DNA from: Gigantopelta aegis
Taxonomy: Eukaryota > Mollusca > Gastropoda > Neomphalida > Peltospiridae
Length of the DNA stretch: 64,000 nucleotides
NCBI RefSeq assembly: GCF_016097555.1
Contig: NC_054712.1
Location: forward strand, 45,994,233 to 46,058,232
Direction of reading: 5' to 3'
In this document: piece by piece, positions 1-10,600 of the stretch
Layout of the letters: each line of letters opens with the position of its first letter
How positions within the stretch are numbered: position 1 is the first letter of the stretch
Program-made: the position numbers and the translations under genes
The notes under the pieces: generated by a model
Told to the model about the DNA's origin: nothing
The model's input: the letters and a program-made list of their open reading frames with translations, nothing else
The model's database searches: none

Positions 1-922
1 TTAATAGCCTATTGTAGATTGTTAACGTTTGTAGGTGTAGATTGTTATCGTTTGTAGGTGTAGATTGTTATCGTTTGTAGGTGTATATTGTTATAATTTG
101 TAGGAGTGGTGTTAATAGCCTATTGTAGATTGTTTTGTTTGTAGGTGTAGATTGTTATCGTTTGTAGGTGTAGATTGTTATCGTTTGTAGGTGTAGATTG
201 TTATCGTTTGTAGGTGTAGATTGTTATCATTTGTAGGAGTGGTGTTAATAGCCTATTGTAGATTGTTATCGTTTGTAGGTGTAGATTGTTATCGTTTGTA
301 GGTATAGATTGTTATCGTTTGTAGGTGTAGATTGTTATCATTTGTAAGAGTGGTGTTAATAGCCTATTGTAGATTGTTATCGTTTGTAGGTGTAGATTGT
401 TATTGTTTGTAGGTGTAGATTGTTATCGTTTGTAGGTGTAGATTGTTATCATTTGTAAGAGTGGTGTTAATAGCCTATTGTAGATTGTTATCGTTTGTAG
501 GTGTAGATTGTTATTGTTTGTAGGTGTAGATTGTTATCGTTTGTAGGTGTAGATTGTTATCATTTGTAGGAGTGGTGTTAATAGCCTATTGTAGATTGTT
601 ATCGTTTGTAGGTGTAGATTGTTATTGTTTGTAGGTGTAGATTGTTATCGTTTGTAGGTGTAGATTGTTATCGTTTGTAGGTGTAGATTGTTATCATTTG
701 TAGGAGTGGTGTTAATAGCCTATTGTAGATTGTTTTGTTTGTAGGTGTAGATTGTTATCGTTTGTAGGTGTAGATTGTTATCATTTGTAGGAGTGGTGTT
801 AATGCCTATTGTAGATTGTTTTGTTTGTAGGTGTAGATTGTTATCATTTGTAGGTGTAGATTGTTATCATTTGTAGGAGTGGTGTTAATAGCCTATTGTA
901 GATTGTTTTGTTTGTATCTGTT
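1..922. repeat. 23-bp minisatellite with higher-order structure
   Basis: Units close to TGTAGATTGTTATCGTTTGTAGG are repeated; every two to five units are separated by a block reading AGTGGTGTTAATAGCCTAT, giving a higher-order period of roughly 115-140 bp. The array reaches the left window edge, so its full length is unknown. It ends at a SINE. Confidence 0.95.
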
Positions 923-1236
923 GGGCTGGATGTAGCCCAGTGGTAACACGCTATGTTGATGTGCGGTTGGTCTGGGATCGATTTCCCTCGGTGACCTATT
1001 GGTCTTATTTCTCATTCCAGCCAGTGCACCACAACTGGTATATCAATGGCCATGGTATGTGCTGTCCTGTCTTGGGATGGTGCATATAAAAGATCCCATG
1101 CTACTAGTGAAAAAATACAGCAGGTTTCTTCTCTAAGACTATATGTCAAAATTACCAATTGTTTGACATCCATTAGCCAATGATTGATTTATCAATATGC
1201 TCTAGTGATGTTGTTAAACAAAACAAACTTAACTTT
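923..1236 (+). repeat. tRNA-headed SINE, tail type B
   Basis: A-box-like TAGCCCAGTGG and a GGGATCGATTTCCC B-box region, then the shared core GGGATGGTGCATATAAAAGATCCC, then a B tail ending GTTGTTAAACAAAACAAACTT and a T-run. Inserted between the minisatellite and the next MITE. Confidence 0.85.
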
Positions 1237-1283
1237 TTTTTTTTTTATCTTTCATTATTTAGAGATGAATTCAGCTGAATATT

Positions 1284-1512
1284 CAGGGCCTTAGCTAGGA
1301 TATTTTGTGTGTGGGCAGATGAATTCTTGAAGAACAAACAAGCATGGAAGACACAATTCACTAGGAGGTCCGGGGGCATGTCCTTCCAGGACATGTTAGA
1401 ATCTAGAGGCTCTGAAATACCATCTTGTAGCCATTTCAGGGAGGTTACATGCTTAAAATGTCCATATCAATAACCAGTATATATTTTTTAACCGCCACTA
1501 GCTACGGCCCTG
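1284..1512. mobile_element. hAT-like MITE next to a COQ9 acceptor
   Basis: Termini CAGGGCCTTAGCTAG and CTAGCTACGGCCCTG are inverted copies. Flanks ATATT and ATGTT could be a 5-bp target-site duplication with one change. Its right end is only 30 bp before the COQ9 exon at 1543. Confidence 0.6.
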
Positions 1513-1542
1513 ATGTTTTACTGACTAAAATACTGTTTGTAG

Positions 1543-1693
1543 GTGCTGAAGTAGAAGGGTATACCTCCGTCGCTCACGGCATGTTTCCACGTGGAGGAGT
1601 CGAACTGATAGAGTATTTCTACACCTCGGCCAATGAGGAGCTCGCTAACATACTGAAGGCAGAAGTGGAGGAACTCAAGACAAAGGGTGAAAA
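1543..1693 (+). CDS. COQ9: COQ9 exon (first in window)
   Basis: The acceptor CTGTTTGTAG precedes a split glycine codon and the donor GTAAAT follows. It codes for AEVEGYTSVAHGMFPRGG and on to EELKTKGEK. The ORF continues upstream of the acceptor only by chance, inside MITE sequence, so an in-frame ATG at 1449 is not a real start. Confidence 0.9.
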
Positions 1694-4600
1694 GTAAATT
1701 CACAGAATATTTGGTTTTTAAAATTTTGATTAGCGACATTTAAAAATTGATAAGCAACTACTATTTAATGTTTTAGACTTGTGTAGTGATCTCTGAAACT
1801 TACATAGAAAATTGTGATGTGATACTGAAAAAAATATTCGTTGAAATTTTCTTTTTGTAACTGGTGGAACAGCCAAGATACCGGTACGTCATTTCCACGT
1901 GCTGATCTGCCTTTAGTTTCTTTGTTCAAAATATTGATTACCAGTATTACTTCAGGTGCAATTGCCTAAATTGGCTCTTCCAGCAGTTTTGCATTCATCC
2001 CTGTATTAAAATTGAGATTTAATCCATATAATTTGATGGTAATTTGCATTGACATTGATTTTTTTTTTTGACATAGGAATTTATAAAAAAAAGTTTAAAT
2101 GGGAGTTGGTATAGGCTTAAAACTTACTATGTTTTTATACATATTTCAGCATTTTTTGTATAAAGTTACATGCCAGGGGACTCATTCACAAAGGTCTCTT
2201 AGGCTCTGCTAGACAACAAAGCATCCTCTTTGCAAGTATTTTAGCATTGCACTGCGAGATCGCAAAGTTGCGAGAGTTTAGTGAATTAGGCCCCAGTTCA
2301 TTAGTACCTATTTGACACAAACAGACTGTAAATAATAGCTGTGATTTAAAATATGCAGATGTATTATTAAAGGAAAAAAACAAATTGCTTTGATTAGTTT
2401 TAAAATATCACACCGTATAAGATGAAAATTCCATTAGTCCTTAATCTGTATCTGTATATGTAATTCATAATACATATTCTTGCCCACTGGACAAAGTTAT
2501 CCAGCTTTTGCACGGTGCTAGAAAAATCTGTCTGACACGAGGCTAGATAAATCTGTCCGACTCGAGGGCTAGACGATTTCTACATACGCGTGATGTCGTA
2601 ACTTGTGCTTTACAACGATTGACATCATAACTCATGCTTTTCAGAATTCTGTTTGCCATTTCTCGTTGTATCATTGTTTTAAAAATATTTAAACAAATTA
2701 ATATTTTCAACTTTATATTTATTGGTAAGTTGTTACATTTTTATGTCGTTGCATGAGGTGGGCTATATTTCCCCACATATGATTAAATGAGTTTGTAGGT
2801 AAAATATTTACAAATCATTTTACAACAAACAAACTGTCTTTTACAAAATTAATGTTTTGTTACTGAAATTAAATGGGCAAGAAAAAGAATCAATCACCTC
2901 AGAACAAACTGTTTTTATACCAGCCTCGGTAAACCTCGGCCCTCACAAAAAACATTTTGTCCCTCGGGTTGCAATTGTCTTGTCTATACTTCACAATGAT
3001 GATAGATTCTATTAATCTATAACAGTCACTTTCTGAACAAATGGGTTGAGTAGATTCCATTTATTAATATAACTTGCCCATGATATCCATGTCATAAACC
3101 CATGTGATAATTTAATGTATTAACCCGGTCTCTAGGTAATATGTTGCTGTGGATCGGTGATTTGTTTACAAGCCAACAAGACCTGTGTACCTGAGAGTAA
3201 TGTTTTGAAAGATTTACTTAAAATGTGTGACATCAAACTAATTTGTCACAATCGTGATGATGTCATATTACCGATGGCGGCGACTTTAGTACTGTCATTC
3301 ACTAAAGATTGAATTAAAATGTTATTTTAGAAGTGTTATAGGATAAATAAAATTCACTACTCATGTTTTTTAATATGGAAAATACCAACCTCGTCTAATT
3401 AATCGGTATTTGTCTCAGCAGAGCCTCGACAAATACCGATTAACATAGACTTGGTTGATATTTTCCATCTATTTATGCATCTCTGTATGCATGTAATTAT
3501 CCAATCATGTGCTCTATGCATTATTAATTATGTATATATTTATACATATGGATTATGTATCTGACTATGTTTATTTCGTGTGTTTACCATGATAAAAGAT
3601 AATTTTATTTCACATATTGTATTGATGTTTTTTCAGACCCAAAACGAGACCATTTATCCGAAGTGCTGTTGAAAAGAGACTACGAATGATCACACCATAC
3701 ATAGACCAATGGCCCCAGGTTTGTCTGTCTGGTGTTTCGTCTCTCAGTCTCTGACAATAGCTAACATTTGATTGGTTAATGTCAAGACTAGAGCATATTG
3801 ATTTATTATTCATCGGCTATTGAATGTCAAATATTTGGTAACTTTTTACCCCCACTTTTGTCTCGGATCTTTTATGTACACTTTCAAGCAGCCATTGAAA
3901 TACCAGTGGTGGTGCATTGGTTGGGATGGGAAAAAATCCAATCACAGAATGGGTCTACCAAGGGTGTTCAATCTTACAATGCAAACACCTAAGGTGAGCG
4001 GTCTACCCACTGAGCTAGACCCTGCTTCTCTCGTTGGGTAATAGTGATTAGTTAAAGAATGCATTACGCCTTCATTAAACAAGGCCCATTGGGCTATTCC
4101 TCCCTCCAGCCAGTGCACCATGACTGGTATATCAAAGGACATGGTGTGTGTTATCCTGTCTGTGGGATGGTGCATATAAAAGATCCCTTGCTGCTAATCG
4201 AAAGCTCATGAAGTGGCAACAGCAGGTTTCCTCTCTCAATATCTGTGTGGTCCTTAACCATATGTCCGATGCCATATAACCGTAAATAAAATGTGTTGAG
4301 TGCGTTGTTAAATAAAACCCTTCCTTCCTTCCTTCCCATAATCACAAGGCACGGAACTGAAAAAGTGTTTGAAATTTGAAATCCTATAGCCTGCTGTCAT
4401 AAAGTGTGCTTTTTCTAATTCTGTTTACAACCTTCAAAACATTACCCAGACACCTGGAGGATGTTTAATTGTATTGTCAGATATAATATAAAGTCTGAAA
4501 TCTTGTCACACAGGTTGTTGTGTAACGAGTGCGTGCAGGATGTTTAATTGTATTGTCAGATGTAATATAAAGTCTGAAATCTTGTCACACAGGTTGTTGT

Positions 4601-7600
4601 GTAACGAGTGCGTGCAGGATGTTTAATTGTATGGTCAGATGTAATATAAAGTCTGAAATCTTGTCATACAAGTTGTTGTGTAACGAGTGCGTGCAGGATG
4701 TTTAATTGTATGGTCAGATGTAATATAAAGTCTGAAATCTTGTCATACAAGTTGTTGTGTAACGAGTGCGTGCAGGATGTTTAATTGTATTGTCAGATGT
4801 AATATCAAGTCTGAAATCTTGTCATACAGGTTGTTGTGTAACGAGTGCGTGCTTTCCTTTCTCTCCATGCGTGAGGGGTGGGATGTAGCCCAGTGGTAAA
4901 GCGTTCTCTTGATGTGCGATCGGTCTGGGATCGATCCCCGTTGGGGGGCCCATTGAACTATTTCTCGCTTCAGCCAGTGCTCCACAACTGGTGTAACAAA
5001 GGCCATGGTATGTGTTATTCTGTCTATGGGATGGTGCATATAAAAGATCCCTTGCTTCTAACCGATAAGAGTAGCACATAAAGTGGCGACAGCGGGTTTC
5101 CTCTCTCAATATCTGTGTGGTCCTTAACCATATGTCTGACACCATATAACAGTAAATAAAATGTGTTGAGTGCATCGTTAAATAAAACATTTCCTTCCTT
5201 TCTCTCCAGGCGATGGCTATCCAGGCTCTGCCCCTGAATGCCGTGCAGTCGTGGAAAAATCTTGGTCAACTGATGGACGACATCTGGTTCTACGCGGGAG
5301 ATGATTCTGTAGATGTGAGTCAAAATTGTGACCAGGTCTCAACCCCGACAGTCAAGAATCTCTGGGGACAATAAAAAAAAAAAAAAAAAATTAAAAAAAT
5401 TGAACCAGGTCTTGACCGTAAGTTTTTCGTTGGTAGCCCACCAGTCTACCAGGTTATAAAAATTGGCAGCCTTCAGTAAAAATTGGTAGCTCCATAATTT
5501 TAATAAATTAAAAAAAAAAGAGTAAAAATCTAAATCATTTATTTTGATTTAAAGATGTTGTTTCAGGTGGGGGTTTTAAAAGTGTTTTAGTGTCTTGTTG
5601 ATTGCGGAGTAACTGGATGTACTATACAAATCTAGTAGCCCGACGGACTACTGGGTTTAGACAACTGGTAGCCCGAGTAACAAATTGGTAGCCAAAACAC
5701 CCCAGCTAGTGCTAAGGCCAAGCCCTGAATTCTCTTAAAAAGATCAGTCTAGGGACGTGTGATATTACTGGTATTGTTTAACAACACTACAAGGGCACCT
5801 TGGTTAATTAATCATTGATTATTGGATGTCGAACATTTAAAAAATTGATAATCAGACATGTAGTCTTCAATGATGACCTACTACATTAGCAAAAAAGGGA
5901 TTTTTTTATTTTATATATACAATTTTTCGAGACAGGACAGCGCATACCAGGGCCTTTAGTAATAACATCTTTGTAACAATAGACAGTGCTTGTGTATCAG
6001 AACATACATATACCCGTATTGGTTGTATGGGTAGTAGTGTTGGGGAGTGCATTTTGCTTGAAGAATATTTCGTCTCAATCATAGTAACGACTACACTGTT
6101 TTACATCTGTTTCAGTTCAAGTGGTACACTAAAAGAGTATCTCTGGCGGGTGTTTACAAGAGTACGGAGATCTACATGATACAAGACCGATCGGAGGACA
6201 ACGCGAACACCTGGACGTTTCTAGACAGGCGACTCGATGACCTCACACAACTGGCATCAACTCTCAGAAACGTATGCATGTTACTTGATCATCTACATGA
6301 TAAACACATGTGTCAAATCAACTCTCAGAAACGTATGATAAACATGTGTCAAATCAACTCTCAGAAATGTATGCATGTTACTTGATCATCTACATGATAA
6401 ACACACGTCAAATCAACTCTCAGAAACGTATGCATATTACTTGATCATCTACATGATAAACACACGTGTCAAATCAACTCTCAGAAACGTATGCATGTTA
6501 CTTGATCATCTACATGATAAACACACGTCAAATCAACTCAGAAATGTATACATGTTACAATGATCATCTACATGATAAACACACGTCAAATCAACTCTCA
6601 GAAATGTATGCATATTACTTGATCATCTACATGATAAACATGTGTCAATCAACTCTCAGAAACGTATGCATGTTACTTGATCATCTGAATGATAAACACA
6701 TGTGTCAAATCAACTCTCAGAAACGTATGCATGTTACTTGATCATCTGCATGATAAACACACGGGTCATATCAACTCTCAGAAATGTATGCATGTTACTT
6801 GATCATCTCAATGATAAACGTGTGTCATATCAACTCTCAGAAATGTATGCATGTTACTTGATCATCTACATGATAAACATGTGTCATATCAACTCTCAGA
6901 AATGTATGCATGTTACTTGATCATCTACATGATAAACACACGTCAAATCAACTCTCAGAAATGTATGCATGTTACTTGATCATCTCAATGATAAACATGT
7001 GTCAAATCAACCACCTTGAATTACTAACCTTTTTTTTATGCACCCGTGTATGTATGATGGGTCATTTTATGGTATGGTGTTGTCTGTCCGTCCGTCCGTC
7101 CGTCCGTCCATTCATTTTTCTTGTCCAGACTATATCTTCCATACAGATGCATACAGGACCATCAGACAATCACGTGTAGGAACAACTTGGGATGGTATTA
7201 TTACTAGGTCACTGTGAGTTACTTTTCATGGTCTACTGCACATAACAGTAAATTCTTGTCTGGACCATATCTTGCTTACAGATCCATACAGGACCATCGA
7301 ACCTCACATGTAGGAACAACTTGGGATGGCGGTGTGTTGCGTACTATTACTAGATCACTGTGACCTACTTTTCATGGTCTAATGCACATAACAGTAAATC
7401 CTTGTCCGGATCGTATCTTGCATTCAGGACCATCAAACCTCACATGTAGGAACAACTTGGGATAGTGGTGTGTCGCGTACTATTACTAGGTCACTGTGAC
7501 CTACTTTTCGTGGTCTAATGCACATAACAGTAAATCCTTGTCCGGATCATATCTTGCATACAGGACTATCAAACCTCACATGTAGGAACAACTTGGGATA

Positions 7601-10600
7601 GTGGTGTGTAACATACAATTACTAGGTCTCTGTGATACAAATAAATAATTTGTCTATATTCTGAACATCATATGGTTTTCCATCAAACTCCTGATGGGCG
7701 TATCATGTACCTCACCAGTACTCTTGTTAACTATATTTTTCAGGTCACTCAGTGTGGAGATGTTGTTGGAGAAGGCCTCAACGGGATATTCATAATGGTA
7801 CGAGTTTTAAAGAGCCACTGTCAGTCCAGTTATGTAATGAAATATGTTGGGAATACTAGTTTAATATCCGATACTGAAACATACATAAGATATTAATCAG
7901 ACTGGGGCTTTTTTTTGTGTTAAATTGGATGCACCTTAGTCTCAGACTTAGTGAGTTATTCAGTTTGTGCAGCTTGTATGAAATGTACAACTTGCCGTCA
8001 TTAAAATGACAGAATTAAAATAATAAAATGAAACACATGTTTGCTGGGTCTTGAAAAGTAGGCTTGACTATTGTGGACTTTTCACCAAAAAACAAGAACT
8101 GACATAGATTCCAGGTGACATTAAAATCTGGAATAGAGGTTTTTCATCTCTGAACTTTTAACGTTTTATGCTAATTTGTAATGTTAAAAATGTGTTTTGG
8201 CCACTGGATGTCAAACATTTGATAATTATGATAAGTCTCCAGAGAAAACCTGCTATATTTTTACATTAGCAGCAAGAAATCTTTTATATGCACCCTCCCA
8301 CAGACAGGACAGCACATACCATGTCTTTGATATATACTGGAGTACTGGTTGGGATGGGGAAAAACTTAACAGGTCCGCTGAGGAGATTCGATCCTACAAC
8401 TCAAGCTCATCAGATGAGCGCTCTACCAACTGATTTTAACGCCATCACTGTAACCAGTTTAAGATTTGAGCAGTAGATTTACCGTAATTTTAACGCCGTC
8501 ACTGTAACCAGTTTAAGATTTGAGCAGTAATTTACTGTAATTTTAACCCCGTCACTGTAACCAGTTTAAGATTTGAGCAGTAGATTTACCGTAATTTTAA
8601 CGCCGTCACTGTAACCAGTTTAAGATTTGAGCAGTAGATTTACTGTAATTTTAACCCCGTCACTGTAACCAGTTTAAGATTTGAGCAGTAGATTTACCAT
8701 AATTTTAACCCTGTCACTGTAACCAGTTTAAGATTTGAGCAGTGGATTTACCTTAATCTTATTGATAACAGTTGTTGTTTGTATTAACAGCAAAACAGAT
8801 TCAGTGAGTAAACGGAGACATTGCTACTTTAATAATATAAACCGGTATCGACTATAGTCCATTCCCAGCCTCCATGAACATTGTTTTTTGTAAATAATTT
8901 CGGTTTGATTTGACATAATGGAAAGTGAAAGTATTTTGGAAATAAAAAATAAAAAAAACCCCAAAACAACAACCCCCTCCTGCCAAAAAACCCCCAACCC
9001 TCCTCTGTGCAATTCAAAAAAACTTGTAATAAATTAAATACCATAGTGCAGGCCTGGAAATAATTATTTGGACCATGCCTGTCAAGCTGTCCTATATCAG
9101 TCAGTTTGTGCCTGTCACAAATTAAAATGTACCTGTCACCAAATTGCATGCCAGTGTGTAAATATCGAAAGCAATTATTACAAATTTTAGAATGTTATTT
9201 ATCTTTTATTAATCCTGTAATATTAATAAATGCATGAAATTATAGTATGACTGATAAATTACTTATATGGTCATTGTTATTGTATTCAGATCAACAACTG
9301 CCAATATCACTTTGGTAAGAAACCTTCAAATCTTAAGCAGCCACTGTTGTCAGAATCAGATAAGAAACAATGTTGTCAGCATAACTTTGACTTGTATCTG
9401 ATTTCGGTTTCTAGTTTCTAGTTTATGATATCGTTCATGTTATATATCCGTAGGCAGGAAACCTTCAAATGTTGAACTGTCACTACTGTCAGATAAACAG
9501 AATACATTTTCATTATCACTAAAACTTTCACTTGTGTCACCAGACTCCGAATCAGATCCACTAATCTCCTTTCTTTCAGTTTCTAGTTTCTGGTATTTTA
9601 CTTTTGGGGGTCTCTTTTTGTACATTTGCCTTTTCTTCTGATTTGGTCTCCTCCTTTTCACCTGGTTCCACAGATGAACTACAGGGCTTACATCAAATGA
9701 TCCCAGTGGGGGACCTTCCTCAACAATTCGTAGGATATTTGTTAACCTGTCCTCACCTAAAGAACACCTGCTATGACTCTTTGTTCTTTTTAAGCGAGAA
9801 AACATTCTCTCAAGTTTTGCATTACAAACTGGTACAGAAAACAAAAGTTCAATGAAAGTCAGTATATTCTTCCACTTAGTGGACTTAGAGCAGTTAAACA
9901 AAATTTTCCAGGTTTTTTTGTAACAACTTTTATGTGGCTGTAAAAAGTCCAGTGTGTACCTGACCATGTCGTGCCATTCCTCTAGAATATTTTGAGGAGA
10001 GGCATCTGGAGAAAATCCTTGTTTCAGCAATACAGGCTGAAAGTTCTCTATCAGTTCAGTAACATTGACATCCGTAAAGTCTACACCTGCCACATCAACA
10101 TTTGATTTCCAGTGTTCAGTGTTTAATATAGTGGCAACATTATTCAGCTGTATACTGCTGGCACCCTTTAGTCTGGAATCCATGGTCAGTGTACAGCATT
10201 TATAATGGTATTCTTTGCTGATTTTACATCTTCAGTGGCCTTCAGAAAACTTGTTTTAGTGAATTCTATCCCCTGATAAGTGTACACTGAATCAGTCTTT
10301 TGTAACTTTCCAAACAGAAATTTAACAGCAGGAAGATCCTCAAAAGACCTAGTTAACAATTGATCAAGAGATTCTTCAGAACACTTGATATTATGTAGAA
10401 CTCCAACACTGTCAATAACATCTTCTTGAAATGCTTTGGACAATATAGCTGCTGGGTTCAGGACATCAATAAAGAATGCAACATACAAAAGCATGCGACT
10501 AGAATTCCACTCACACAGATAACCACATATCTTTTTATGATCTTTACATTTTTTGTCACCAGCTAAGTGCTGTAGATGTTGCATGTAAACACCATATTTA

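Noticed and set aside
1-922. CRISPR-like array of 23-bp repeats
   Set aside because: Units are head-to-tail with no unique spacers, in an intron-rich animal genome; it is a minisatellite.
1449-1542. In-frame ATG upstream of the COQ9 exon as a translation start
   Set aside because: The extension lies in MITE sequence, and a good acceptor with the right phase begins the conserved part at 1543.
6176-7179. A ladder of ORFs with MLLDHLHDKH-like peptides
   Set aside because: They translate the 60-bp minisatellite downstream of a COQ9 donor; an intronic artefact.
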